NCBI RefSeq assembly: GCF_026544205.1
Contig: NZ_JALNUI010000014.1
Location: 34,734-98,733, forward strand
Direction of reading: 5' to 3'
Length of the DNA stretch: 64,000 bases
DNA from: Curtobacterium sp. GC_Cur_3
GTDB taxonomy: Bacteria > Actinomycetota > Actinomycetes > Actinomycetales > Microbacteriaceae
Position numbers and translations under genes: made by a program. Each line of letters opens with the position of its first letter. Position 1 is the first letter of the stretch. Positions 40,802 to 49,045 of the stretch are shown here, piece by piece. The notes under the pieces were generated by a model. The model was not told the DNA's origin. It ran no database searches and worked only from the letters and a program-made list of their open reading frames with translations.

Positions 40802-40841
40802 CGGCGTGTGCCGCCGAGCTCCGCGGCGTCCCGCGCTGCGA

Positions 40842-41726
40842 CTACCCGGGCCCGTCGCTCGCCGCCGCCAGGAGCGGCACGACGACGTCGGACACCGGCG
40901 TCGGGATCCCGTGCACCCGAGCACGGCGCTGCACGACGCCGTTCCTGGCGTCCCACTCGAGCGGGAGCCCGGCGACGCGGTCCGCGAGGATGGACGTCCC
41001 GAGGTCGGCGGGCCGCGTCCGGAAGCCGTCGAGGACCGCCTCGACCACGGCGTCGTCGAGCACGGCGCCGTCGGCGCGGGCCACGACCAGGCACTCGCGG
41101 AGGTAGGCCGCGGCGAGGCCGGCGACGTCGTCTCGGGTGTACATGCCCGAGCGGCGACCGGTCAGGACCATCAGCCCCGCGACCGCGTTCTGCAGCAGCT
41201 TGCGCCACGCCGTGCTGTGGAAGTCCTCGCTCGTCTCGACCGTGCACCACGACCCGTCGAGGGCAGCGGCGGCACGGTCGGACGCCGTCCCGGTGGGGAG
41301 GGTGAGCCGTGCGGGTCCACGGAGGAGCACCTCGCCGTCGGGCTGTCGGACCGCGGGGAACCAGACGACCGCGGGGACGACCGTTGCTCCCGGGACGAGC
41401 GGCGCGATCGTCTCGACCTGCTCGATGCCGTTCTGCAGCACGCACACGACGGTGTCCGGTCCGCAGGACGCCTGTAGCAGCGGGGTGACGCCGGCCACCT
41501 GGGTGGTCTTGACCGCCAGGAACACCAGGTCGAACGGGCCGTCGACGGGGTCGGTGCCCGTCCGGACGGGGCCCGGTACGACGACCCGCTCCGAACCCCT
41601 GCGGAAGCGGAGCTCGTCGCGCGCCGACCGCCCGACGACGACCGGGGTGCGACCGGCCTGGTGCAGCGCCGCAGCGATGGTCGTGCCGATCGCGCCGGGC
41701 CCGATCACCGCGACCCTCGGGCTCAT
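40842..41726 (-). CDS. Ketopantoate reductase-family oxidoreductase at the end of the phn operon
   Basis: The 294-residue protein begins RVAVIGPGAIGTTIAAALHQAG (GxGxxG, NADP). It has FDLVFLAVKTTQVAGV with the conserved Lys, VVCVLQNGIEQVE (catalytic-domain Asn) and STAWRKLLQNAVAGLMVLTG, the PanE/ApbA K-x-x-x-N motif. The C-terminal helical domain with LRECLVVARADG, TSILADRVAGLPLEWDARNG and VVQRRARVHGIPTP is complete. It shares an ATGA overlap with phnN upstream, so it belongs to the same transcript. Its substrate may be ketopantoate or, given the context, a 2-oxo acid or aldehyde from phosphonate catabolism. Such a gene is not part of the standard C-P lyase set. Confidence 0.85.
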   Translation of the reverse strand: MSPRVAVIGPGAIGTTIAAALHQAGRTPVVVGRSARDELRFRRGSERVVVPGPVRTGTDPVDGPFDLVFLAVKTTQVAGVTPLLQASCGPDTVVCVLQNGIEQVETIAPLVPGATVVPAVVWFPAVRQPDGEVLLRGPARLTLPTGTASDRAAAALDGSWCTVETSEDFHSTAWRKLLQNAVAGLMVLTGRRSGMYTRDDVAGLAAAYLRECLVVARADGAVLDDAVVEAVLDGFRTRPADLGTSILADRVAGLPLEWDARNGVVQRRARVHGIPTPVSDVVVPLLAAASDGPG

Positions 41727-42313
41727 CGTGGCCGTCCCGAGGCAGTGGACCGTGCCGCGGCATGCGCACGCAGGACGGTGGCGAGCAGTGCCTCGCCACC
41801 GACCTCGAGGGGGCCGTCGTTGCGGATCTCCACGTCGACCTGGTGGTCGGGCGCGGGGTCGGGGCGCTGCAGCCGGGCGGTGACCGCGTCGCCGGACTCC
41901 CGACGGCGGGACCGGACTCGCTCGGCGCGGACCGCGTCCGGCACGGTCACGCGGACCACGACGAGGCGGTCGTAGCGCTCCGCGAGCTCCTCGAGGACAC
42001 CGCGGGAGACGTTCACGACGACCGTCCTGCCCGCGCGGACGTCGTCGTCGACCTGCGCGGGGATGCCGTAGCCGAGCCCGTGCGCGTGCCAGTGGACGGC
42101 GAACGCGCCCGCTCGTGTCGCAGTGGCGAAGGCGTCCGGACCGAGCGGGTCGTGGTCCTCACCCGGACCGGACGGCCTCGTGACCGTCCGCCGCGGGTAC
42201 CGCACGGTGTCGGGTGTCCGGTCGTGCGCGTAGGTGATGAGGGCGTCCTTGCCGACGCCACTCGCGCCGACGACGGCGACGAACGCCCCGGGGCCGATCC
42301 GGGTCGAGGTCAC
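41723..42313 (-). CDS. phnN: Ribose 1,5-bisphosphate phosphokinase PhnN
   Basis: The 196-residue P-loop kinase turns ribose 1,5-bisphosphate into PRPP, the last step of the C-P lyase pathway. The Walker A motif is VAVVGASGVGKDALITYA near the N-terminus. TVRYPRRTVTRPSGPGEDHDPLGPDAF and HWHAHGLGYGIPAQVDDDVRAG follow, with the W-x-A-H-G-L-x-Y-G-I-P substrate motif of PhnN. VVNVSRGVLEELAERYDRLVVVRVTVP and RRRESGDAVTARLQR complete the lid. It overlaps phnM by four bases upstream and the PanE-like gene downstream. Confidence 0.94.
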   Translation of the reverse strand: MTSTRIGPGAFVAVVGASGVGKDALITYAHDRTPDTVRYPRRTVTRPSGPGEDHDPLGPDAFATATRAGAFAVHWHAHGLGYGIPAQVDDDVRAGRTVVVNVSRGVLEELAERYDRLVVVRVTVPDAVRAERVRSRRRESGDAVTARLQRPDPAPDHQVDVEIRNDGPLEVGGEALLATVLRAHAAARSTASGRPR

Positions 42314-43485
42314 GAGACGCGTTCCCCGCTGCGGTACACGCCGCGGACGACGGGCATGCTCCGACCGTTGGGACGGCGCTCGTCCGCGGGCAGCGCGTGC
42401 GTGGCGACCCGCACCAGGTCCGCGCGCTTGCCGACGGCGATCTCGCCCCGGTCGTCGAGCCCGACCGCGCGTGCCGGGTTCGTGCTGATGAGCCGGGCGC
42501 CCTCGGACATGCTGATCACGCCGTCGGCCGCGAGCTGGAACACGGCGTGCAGCGGGCTCGACGGCACGTAGTCCGACGACAGCACGTCGAGGAGGCCCAG
42601 GTCGAGCAGCTCCGACGCCGCCACGTTGCCGGACTGGCTGCCGCCACGGACGATGTTCGGCGCACCCATCACGACGTGCAGCCCCTGGTCGACGGCGGCA
42701 CGCGCGGCCACGACCGTCGTCGGGAACTCCGAGATGTGCACGCCGAGGGCGACGGACTCGGCCACGTGCTCGGGCGTCGCGTCGTCGTGGGCGGCGAGGG
42801 TGATGCCGCGTTCGGAGGCCAGGGCGGCGATGGCCCGTCGGTTGCGGTCCGCGTGCAGGGCCGACTGCTCGTGGAGCAGCTGCACGTACTGCTCGAAGTC
42901 CGCCTCGCTCACCCGGCGCTTGGCGAGGTAGTAGCGCTTGAAGTCCTCGACGTCGGCGTACTGCCGCTGTCCGGGCGTGTGGTCCATGAGTGAAGCCAAC
43001 CGCACGAACGGGTCGTCGTCGAACTCGTGGAAGGCGTCGAGGCAGTCGGCGGACGACACCTCGCAGCGCAGGTGCACGGCGTGCTCGGCGCGGAGCAGCC
43101 CTGCGCCCATCGCGGACTCGACCGCTCCGGCCAGGCGGTGGGCCGCGGCCGCGGCGCCGTCGCGCCCGTCAGGCTCGGAGCCGATGCGGACCGCGTCGAA
43201 CACGGTGGTCGCGCCGGCTGCGGAGAGCTGTGCGTCGTGCGCGAGCACGGCGGGCAGCGGGTCCCAGGAGACCCCGGGCCGCGGGCTGAAGTGGTACTCG
43301 AGGTGGTCGGTGTGCAGCTCGACGACGCCCGGCATGAGGTGGTCGCCGTCGAGGTCGTGCCCGACGGTCGCCGCCGGGCCGGTCGCGATGTCGGCGATGA
43401 CGCCGTCGCGGACCAGGACGGAGCCGAGCACGGTCTCGTCGCCGAGCACGACGCGGGTGTTGGTGAAGACGGTCTCGCGGGTCAT
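42310..43485 (-). CDS. phnM: Alpha-D-ribose 1-methylphosphonate 5-triphosphate diphosphatase PhnM
   Basis: The 391-residue amidohydrolase removes pyrophosphate from the ribose triphosphate intermediate before PhnJ acts. Metal ligands are in MPGVVELHTDHLEYHFSPRPGV (HxDH variant). Other motifs are FDDDPFVRLASLMDHTPGQRQYADVEDFKRYY, ITLAAHDDATPEHVAESVALG (His/Asp metal ligand), VMGAPNIVRGGSQSGNVAA and VLSSDYVPSSPLHAVFQL, all hallmarks of PhnM. It lies between the DUF1045 gene and phnN with four-base overlaps. Confidence 0.95.
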   Translation of the reverse strand: MTRETVFTNTRVVLGDETVLGSVLVRDGVIADIATGPAATVGHDLDGDHLMPGVVELHTDHLEYHFSPRPGVSWDPLPAVLAHDAQLSAAGATTVFDAVRIGSEPDGRDGAAAAAHRLAGAVESAMGAGLLRAEHAVHLRCEVSSADCLDAFHEFDDDPFVRLASLMDHTPGQRQYADVEDFKRYYLAKRRVSEADFEQYVQLLHEQSALHADRNRRAIAALASERGITLAAHDDATPEHVAESVALGVHISEFPTTVVAARAAVDQGLHVVMGAPNIVRGGSQSGNVAASELLDLGLLDVLSSDYVPSSPLHAVFQLAADGVISMSEGARLISTNPARAVGLDDRGEIAVGKRADLVRVATHALPADERRPNGRSMPVVRGVYRSGERVS

Positions 43486-44231
43486 CGTGGTCCTTCGCTG
43501 GCTGGGGATTCGGCGGTACGGGAGGTGAGGGTGGGGTGCAGCCGGTGTGCTGCGTGCAGGACGAACGGGGCGCCGGGCTCGGGTTCGACGAACACCGCGA
43601 GGGCGTCCAGCGGGACGTCGTGTCCGAGCACCTCGTCGAACCAGCTGCGGAGCATGCGCTCGACCTCGGGCTGCTGCCCCGGGGGGATGCGGTCGGTGAG
43701 TGTCAGGTGGAACCGGAACTCCTCGAGCACGAACGGGTAGCCGTAGGTGTCCAGCAGCTCCTGCTGCCGCTCGGTGAGTGCGGCCGGGTCGCGTCGCGCA
43801 CGGTCCGGGTCGGAGAGCGGTGCCCGGAACCGGTCGAACCGCATCACCACGTCGTTCGCGATCGCGTCGAGCCGCGGTGCTGAGACGCCGGGGACCAGGG
43901 CGAAGAAGCCGTCGATCCGCGCCAGCGTGAGCGCCGGCAGCACCACGAGCGGTCGACGGGCGGCGAACCGGGCCACGGCACCGTCGAGCTCGTCGAGGCT
44001 GTGTCCCCGTGCGAGCCGGAACGGGGCCTTGAGCGTCCCGTGGAAGCCGTACCGTCGCGCATCCCGGGTGATCGCGTCGATGGACGACCGGCTGTGCCCG
44101 AGTGGCGCCGCGGGCTCGACCGGGTCACCGGCGATGCTCCGCCCGAGCCACTGTTCCGCGAGGGTGCGGAGCCGCGCAGCGCCGGGGTGGACCGACGGTG
44201 TCCCCGGTGCGGCGTAGACGGCTGCTCTCAT
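43482..44231 (-). CDS. DUF1045 2H-phosphoesterase-like protein of the phn operon
   Basis: The 249-residue protein carries two H-x-T-type motifs, YGFHGTLKAPFRLA (about 62-75) and EFRFHLTLTDRIP (about 172-184), the signature of 2H phosphoesterases. Other features are MRAAVYAAPGTPSVHPGA at the start and LVVLPALTLARIDGFFALVPG. In C-P lyase the PhnJ product 5-phosphoribosyl 1,2-cyclic phosphate is opened by PhnP in E. coli; no PhnP is found here. I infer that this enzyme opens the ring. It lies between phnL and phnM with ATGA overlaps on both sides, which supports a core role. Confidence 0.85.
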   Translation of the reverse strand: MRAAVYAAPGTPSVHPGAARLRTLAEQWLGRSIAGDPVEPAAPLGHSRSSIDAITRDARRYGFHGTLKAPFRLARGHSLDELDGAVARFAARRPLVVLPALTLARIDGFFALVPGVSAPRLDAIANDVVMRFDRFRAPLSDPDRARRDPAALTERQQELLDTYGYPFVLEEFRFHLTLTDRIPPGQQPEVERMLRSWFDEVLGHDVPLDALAVFVEPEPGAPFVLHAAHRLHPTLTSRTAESPASEGPR

Positions 44232-44953
44232 GCGTCGGCCCGCTCGAGTTCCCGGGCCGCGGCCGGCGAGGACACCGCGACGTCGACCACGCGGTCGGCG
44301 ACCGCGTCCCGGACCGCGGCGTCGTGGAAGATCCCGAGCATCGCGGTGCCGGTGCGCCGCTTCTCGGCGATGAGCTCGACGACGACGTCGCGGTTCCGTG
44401 CGTCGAGGGACGCGGTCGGCTCGTCGAGCAGCAGCAGCGGCAGGTCCGCGATGAAGCCGCGCGCGATGTTCACGCGCTGCTGCTCGCCGCCGGAGAAGGT
44501 GGCGGGCGGCAGCGACCACAGGCGTTCCGGGATGTGCACCCGGGTGAGCAGCGTGGCGGCCCGGTCACGAGCCTCCAGGCGGTCGACGCCGCGCTCCAGC
44601 AGCGGCTCGGCGACCACCTGGATCGCGGGGACGCGGGGGACGCAGCGGAGGAACTGGCTGACGTAGCCCATCGTGTCGCGGCGTGCGGCGATGACCTGTC
44701 GTGGGTCGGCGGTGGCGAGGTCCAGGGGCGGGTCGGTGCCGAGCAGGACGCTGCCCCGGTCGACGGCGTAGTTGCCGTAGACCATCTTCAGGACGGAGCT
44801 CTTGCCGGCGCCGGACGCGCCCCCGAGGACGACGCACTCGCCGGGGTGCACGTGGAAGCTGAGTCCACGGAGCACCTCGATGCGCTGGCCGCCCTGCAGG
44901 TGCATGGTGAAGGTCTTCTCGACCTCGGAGACGGTGAGGATCGGATCGGTCAT
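44228..44953 (-). CDS. phnL: Phosphonate C-P lyase system ATPase-like protein PhnL
   Basis: The 241-residue ABC protein has Walker A VVLGGASGAGKSSVLKMVYG, RDTMGYVSQFLRCVPRVPAIQVVAEPLLERGV, signature ATFSGGEQQRVNIARGF and Walker B LLLLDEPTASLDARNRDVV. The FLRCVPRVPAIQVVAEP stretch is specific to PhnL. It belongs to the C-P lyase machinery, in which PhnK/PhnL ATPases associate with the GHIJ core, not to a membrane transporter. It is separated by 7 bp from phnK. Confidence 0.95.
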   Translation of the reverse strand: MTDPILTVSEVEKTFTMHLQGGQRIEVLRGLSFHVHPGECVVLGGASGAGKSSVLKMVYGNYAVDRGSVLLGTDPPLDLATADPRQVIAARRDTMGYVSQFLRCVPRVPAIQVVAEPLLERGVDRLEARDRAATLLTRVHIPERLWSLPPATFSGGEQQRVNIARGFIADLPLLLLDEPTASLDARNRDVVVELIAEKRRTGTAMLGIFHDAAVRDAVADRVVDVAVSSPAAARELERADA

Positions 44954-44960
44954 GGTCGGT

Positions 44961-45740
44961 TCACCCCTGGAGGATCGAGGAGACGAGGAGCTGCGTGTAC
45001 GCGGCCTGCGGGTCGTCGAGCACCCGGTCGGTCAGACCGGACTCGATGACCCGACCGCCCTGCATCACGAGCGTGCGGTGGGAGATGAGCCGGGCGACCG
45101 CGAGGTCGTGCGTGACGATCACGACGGCCAGCCCGAGCTCGGCGACGAGGGAGCGGATCAGGTCGAGCAGACGGGCCTGCACCGACACGTCGAGCCCGCT
45201 GGTCGGCTCGTCCATGAAGACCAGCCGGGGCGACACCACGAGGTTCCTGGCGATCTGCAGGCGCTGGCGCATGCCGCCGGAGAACGTGGCCGGGGTGTCG
45301 TCGATGCGGTCCACCGGGATCTCGACGCGCTCGAGCCACTCGGCGGCCGCGGCCCGGATCTGTCCGTAGTGCCGCCAGCCCGTCGCCATGAGCGGTTCCC
45401 CGACGTTGCCGCCGGCGCTGACGTGCATCCGCAGGCCGTCGGCGGCGTCCTGGTGCACGAAGCCCCACTCGGAGCGCCAGAGCCGGCGGAGCGCGGTCTC
45501 GCTGAGGTCGCCGAGCTCGACGGTCTCGCCGTCGGCCGTGCCGTAGCGGATGGAGCCCTCGGTCAGGGACAGACGCCGGGACAGGGTGCCGAGCAGCGTG
45601 GACTTGCCGGAGCCCGACTCACCGACGACGGCGAGCACCTCGCCCGGCCACAGCTCGAAGTCGACGTCGCGGCAGCCGTACCGGTCGCCGTAGCGGTGGC
45701 CGGCGCCCCGGACCTGGAGCAGGGGACGTGGTTCGCTCAT
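44961..45740 (-). CDS. phnK: Phosphonate C-P lyase system ATPase PhnK
   Basis: The 259-residue ABC protein begins PLLQVRGAGHRYGDRYGCRDVDFELWPGEVLAVVGESGSGKSTLL with Walker A GESGSGKST. It contains EWGFVHQDAADGLRMHVSAGGNVGEPLMATGWRHYG (Q-loop with the PhnK-typical H-Q-x-x-x-x-G-L-R-M), signature ATFSGGMRQRLQIARNL and Walker B LVFMDEPTSGLDVSVQA. It couples ATP hydrolysis to the C-P lyase core. Its ATG overlaps phnJ by four bases. Confidence 0.95.
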   Translation of the reverse strand: MSEPRPLLQVRGAGHRYGDRYGCRDVDFELWPGEVLAVVGESGSGKSTLLGTLSRRLSLTEGSIRYGTADGETVELGDLSETALRRLWRSEWGFVHQDAADGLRMHVSAGGNVGEPLMATGWRHYGQIRAAAAEWLERVEIPVDRIDDTPATFSGGMRQRLQIARNLVVSPRLVFMDEPTSGLDVSVQARLLDLIRSLVAELGLAVVIVTHDLAVARLISHRTLVMQGGRVIESGLTDRVLDDPQAAYTQLLVSSILQG

Positions 45741-46657
45741 GCGGTGACCTCCTCGGTCGTCGTGTCCGCGGCCGGGCCGGTGGCGTCGGCGGCGGCGCCG
45801 CTGCGAGTCGCGGCCCCGCCGCCCGCGGCGACCGTCCGCTCGCAGTGGTCGGTGTCCGAGCAGGCGAACAGCACGCCGCCCGCGTCGTCGGTGATGATCT
45901 CGTCGAGGTACACGCCCGTCGACCCGCAGATCGCACACGGGTGCTCGAACCGCTGGGGCTCGAACGGGTGGTCCTCGAACCCCAGGCTCACGACGTCGGT
46001 GAAGGGCGGGACCGCGTAGATGCGCTTCTCGCGGCCGGCGCCGTACAGGTGCAGCGCCGGACTCCGGTGCAGCTTCGGGTTGTCGAAGCTCGGCGTCGGG
46101 GACGGGTCCATCAGGTACCGCCCGTTGACCATCACCGGGTACGCGTACGTCGTGGCGATGTGCCCGTACCGCGCGATGTCCTCGTAGAGCTTCACGTAGA
46201 CCAGGCCGTACTCCTCGAGCGCGTGCATCCGCCGCGTCTCGGTCTCCCGCGGCTCCAGGAAGCGCAGCGGCTCGGGGATCGGCACCTGGTAGACCATGAC
46301 CTGCCCGTCGTGCAGCGGCGTCTCCGGGATCCGGTGCCGGGTCTGGATCACCGTGGCCTCGTCCGTGCGGGTCGTGGTCGCGGCGCCGCTCACCCGGGCG
46401 AAGAACTGCCGGATGGACACGGCGTTGGTGGTGTCGTCGGCGCCCTGGTCGATCACCTTGAGGACGTCGTCGTCGCCGAGGACCGCCGCCGTCACCTGCA
46501 CGCCACCCGTTCCCCAGCCGCGGGGCATCGGGACCTCGCGGGAGGCGAACGGCACCTGGAACCCGGGGATCGCGACGGCCTTCAGCAGTGCGCGGCGGAT
46601 CATCCGCTTGGTCTGCTCGTCGAGGTAGCCGACGTTGTAGACCAGCTCGCCGCTCAT
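45737..46657 (-). CDS. phnJ: Alpha-D-ribose 1-methylphosphonate 5-phosphate C-P-lyase PhnJ
   Basis: The 306-residue radical SAM enzyme cleaves the C-P bond, releasing methane or another hydrocarbon from the ribosyl phosphonate. Cysteines Cys241, Cys244, Cys266 and Cys272 (CAICGST ... FACSDTDHC) match the E. coli spacing exactly; three bind [4Fe-4S] and the last is the thiyl-radical residue. GYLDEQTKRMIRRALLKAVAIPGFQVPFASREMP-like text at 10-44 and IPEPLRFLEPRETETRRMHALEEYGLVYVKLYEDIA are also conserved. The Ala/Thr-rich C-terminal extension of about 30 residues is not conserved. It is coupled to phnI and phnK by ATGA overlaps. Confidence 0.97.
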   Translation of the reverse strand: MSGELVYNVGYLDEQTKRMIRRALLKAVAIPGFQVPFASREVPMPRGWGTGGVQVTAAVLGDDDVLKVIDQGADDTTNAVSIRQFFARVSGAATTTRTDEATVIQTRHRIPETPLHDGQVMVYQVPIPEPLRFLEPRETETRRMHALEEYGLVYVKLYEDIARYGHIATTYAYPVMVNGRYLMDPSPTPSFDNPKLHRSPALHLYGAGREKRIYAVPPFTDVVSLGFEDHPFEPQRFEHPCAICGSTGVYLDEIITDDAGGVLFACSDTDHCERTVAAGGGAATRSGAAADATGPAADTTTEEVTA

Positions 46658-47793
46658 GCGGGCACCGCCTCGGTGTCGGCAGCGGTCGACGCGGGGGCCG
46701 TCGCAGCGGCGCTCGCCGCAGCAGCCGCGCGTCCCCCGTGCTCCTCGCGCAGCCGCCGGACCAGGCCGAGTTCCGCCTGGAAGTCGACGTAGTGCGGCAG
46801 TTTGAGGTGCTCGACGAAGCCCGTCGCCTGCACGTTGTCGCTGTGGCTCACCACGAACTCCTCGTCCTGCGCCGGTGCGACGCGTCGTTCGCCGAACTCG
46901 TCGGCGCGCAGTGCCCGGTCGAGCAGCGACATCGACATCGCCTTGCGCTCGCTCCGCCCGAAGGCCAGGCCGTAGCCGCGGGTGAACTGGGCGGGCTTGT
47001 CGGCATTGCCGGTGAACTGGTTGATCATCTGGCACTCGGTGACCTCGAGCCGGCCGAGCGGCGCCGGGAAGCCGAGGTCGGGGGCGTCGAACTCGACCTC
47101 GACCTCACCGACCCGGACCTCGCCGGCGAAGGGGTGGGTGCGCCCGAACCCGCGTTGCGTGGAGTACCCGAGGGACAGCAGGAAGCCCTCGTCGCCCCGC
47201 GCCAGCGCCTGCAGCCGTTCGGCCCGGCTCATCGGGAACATCGTCGGGTCGCGCGTCAGGTCGGCCGGCTCCGGGTCGGTCGAGTCCGGCGACCGCTCCG
47301 GCTCGATGAGCGACGCGTCGCCGAGCAGGTCGTTCACGCGCGGCATCGGCCCGGACGGCTCCGCCGCGGTCTCCGTGGCGACGGCACCGTCCGTCGCGGC
47401 GTCGGCGAACAGCCGGTGCGTGTAGTCGAACGTCACGCCGAGCTGCTGCCCGCCGGGCAGGTCCTTGAAGGTCGCCGAGATCCGTCGCTGCGGGGGGAGC
47501 GACGCAGTGTCGAGCGGCAGCGTGTAGCCGAGGCGGGGGAGGGTGGTGCGGTAGGACCGCACGAGGGTGACGGCTTCGAGCACGTCGCCCTGCGCCTGCA
47601 GGACGGCTCGCGCAGCGAGCTCGGGGTCGTACAGCGAGCCCTCGTTCATGACGCGGGCCACGAGCACGGAGAGCTGGCCGGCGACCGCCTCGATGCTGAT
47701 CCTGGGCGTCTCGGGGTCGCCCCGGCCCTCCTTGGCGAGCAGGGCGTGCGCGTTGGCGATCGCCTTCTCGCCGCCCTTGACTGCGACGTACAT
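46654..47793 (-). CDS. phnI: C-P lyase core subunit PhnI
   Basis: The 379-residue subunit, with PhnG/H/L, displaces adenine from ATP to form ribose 1-methylphosphonate 5-triphosphate. Motifs: MYVAVKGGEKAIANAHALLA at the start, QLSVLVARVMNEGSLYDPELAARAVLQAQGDVLEAVTLVRSYRTTLPRLGYTLP, RRISATFKDLPGGQQLGVTFDYTHRLF, TRDPTMFPMSRAERLQALARGDEGFLLSLGYSTQRGFGRTHPFAGEVR, and CQMINQFTG ... FTRGYGLAFGRSERKAMSMSLLDRAL. The C-terminal 35 residues are Ala-rich and not conserved. The gene overlaps its neighbours on both sides. Confidence 0.97.
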   Translation of the reverse strand: MYVAVKGGEKAIANAHALLAKEGRGDPETPRISIEAVAGQLSVLVARVMNEGSLYDPELAARAVLQAQGDVLEAVTLVRSYRTTLPRLGYTLPLDTASLPPQRRISATFKDLPGGQQLGVTFDYTHRLFADAATDGAVATETAAEPSGPMPRVNDLLGDASLIEPERSPDSTDPEPADLTRDPTMFPMSRAERLQALARGDEGFLLSLGYSTQRGFGRTHPFAGEVRVGEVEVEFDAPDLGFPAPLGRLEVTECQMINQFTGNADKPAQFTRGYGLAFGRSERKAMSMSLLDRALRADEFGERRVAPAQDEEFVVSHSDNVQATGFVEHLKLPHYVDFQAELGLVRRLREEHGGRAAAAASAAATAPASTAADTEAVPA

Positions 47794-48413
47794 CAGGCCT
47801 CCTGTGCGGTGTCGGACGCGGCGAGCCGCGTGGTCCTGGGGAGTGCGGCGACGTGGTCGCGCTCGACGAGCAGCAGGTCCACGCCCCGCGGGAAGCGCGC
47901 GCCGTTCTGCCGCCACTCCTCGAGGAACGCGGCGTCGGCCCACGGGGCGTCGACGTCGACGCTGCCGTCGATGCCGGGGCCGCTCGCGGTGAGCCGCAGC
48001 GGGCCGTCGAGGTCGCGGACGTCGAGCACGAGGGTCGCGGAACGGTGCGGGTCCATGTCGGTGCCCTGGGCCAGGTCGGCCAGGGCCGGACGGGAGGCTC
48101 GGGTCACCACGACGAAGTCGGCGTCGGCCGGGTGGGCGGCCCGCGTCACGCCCGTGTGGAACGCCAGCCAGGCCGCGAGGTCCGGGTCGTCACCGGCGGT
48201 GCCGGCGATCCAGACCGAGCACTCCTCGTCGAACAGCGTCAGGGCGACGGCGGCGAGCCCGGGGCCGAACGCCTCCGGTGCCTCCGGCGGCACGGCCAGC
48301 GGGTACCGCCGACCGGGGTGGGCGAGCGCGTCGAGGACGGCGCGGAACACGCGCTGCGCGCCGCGGGTGGGGTCGTCGAACCCGGGAGCGGGGATCGGGG
48401 TCGTGGTGCTCAT
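47793..48413 (-). CDS. phnH: C-P lyase core subunit PhnH
   Basis: The 206-residue subunit forms dimers within the G2H2I2J2 core. PGFDDPTRGAQRVFRAVLDALAHPGRRYPL is the PhnH entry motif. ALTLFDEECSVWIAGTAG, FHTGVTRAAHPADADFVVV, GTDMDPHRSATLVLDVRDL and LRLTASGPGIDGSVDVDAP (G-P-G-I) follow, then VDLLLVERDHVAALPRTTRL, all typical. The overlap with phnG is four bases and the phnI start shares one base with its stop. Confidence 0.95.
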   Translation of the reverse strand: MSTTTPIPAPGFDDPTRGAQRVFRAVLDALAHPGRRYPLAVPPEAPEAFGPGLAAVALTLFDEECSVWIAGTAGDDPDLAAWLAFHTGVTRAAHPADADFVVVTRASRPALADLAQGTDMDPHRSATLVLDVRDLDGPLRLTASGPGIDGSVDVDAPWADAAFLEEWRQNGARFPRGVDLLLVERDHVAALPRTTRLAASDTAQEA

Positions 48414-48892
48414 GCGTGCTCCCGCGAGATCGTGAAGAAGTCGACCAGCGTGCTGCGGGCCTCGACGCGCCGCGCCTCGTCGCGCTCGGCCTGGGCGTCC
48501 TCGAGCGGGCCGACCACCTCGGTGAGCAGGCGCTCGCGCAGCCCGGCATCGGCGAGCAGCCCGTCGAACACGGCGGCGAGCCGTGCGTGCTCGAGGTCGG
48601 TGCCGAGCAGGTACGACGTCCCGACGACGTCGGCGTCGAGCGGGGCGCCGTGCAGCCGGACCGTCGCTCGGCTCACCGTCGCCTCGCCCATGTTGAAGCG
48701 GTCCCCGCCGGCGTCGACCCGGGCGCGGACCATGACGAGCCCGGTCTCCGGACCGCGGATCGCCTGCACGTCTGGCTTCGGTTCGAGCCGTCGCCACGCG
48801 GCGTCGAGTGCGGCGGTCGGGGCGAGCGCGAGCGTGCGCATCCACCGCTGCCGCTCGACGACGGCCGCCGGTGCTGCTGGGTTCGTGGACAT
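48410..48892 (-). CDS. phnG: C-P lyase core subunit PhnG
   Basis: The 160-residue protein is the first gene of the C-P lyase operon. The ATG at 48892 lies five bases after GGAGGACGTG and is preferred to the GTG directly before it. Motifs: RQRWMRTLALAPTAAL, VQAIRGPETGLVMVRARVDAGGDRFNMGEATVSRATVRL (P-E-T-G-L-V-M-V-R-x-R and G-x-x-F-N-x-G-E), GTSYLLGTDLEHARLAAVFDGLLAD and a charged C-terminal helix. These match PhnG. It is transcribed divergently from the regulator phnF. Confidence 0.95.
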   Translation of the reverse strand: MSTNPAAPAAVVERQRWMRTLALAPTAALDAAWRRLEPKPDVQAIRGPETGLVMVRARVDAGGDRFNMGEATVSRATVRLHGAPLDADVVGTSYLLGTDLEHARLAAVFDGLLADAGLRERLLTEVVGPLEDAQAERDEARRVEARSTLVDFFTISREHA

Positions 48893-49045
48893 CACGTCCT
48901 CCGATCAAGTTGTCTGTGTTTCTGGATAACTTGACCGTAGCGCTGCCGGTCGAGCAGCACGACCGCGCGGGGCGACGAGCAGCACGACAGCGGGTGAACA
49001 TCCGGGGAACTGGCCCGTTCACCGCCGACGGTAGAGTGCGGTCGC
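48893..49045. promoter_or_regulatory. phnG/phnF divergent promoter with two inverted repeats
   Basis: Inverted repeat TCAAGTT-N16-AACTTGA spans 48905-48934; within it TCTGGATAACT (48921-48931) also occurs, with one change, upstream of phnD. A second pair, GTGAAC-N17-GTTCAC, spans 48994-49022, next to the phnF start at 49046. The first lies 13 bp upstream of phnG and the second 23 bp upstream of phnF, the layout expected for a repressor shutting both directions. Confidence 0.6.
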
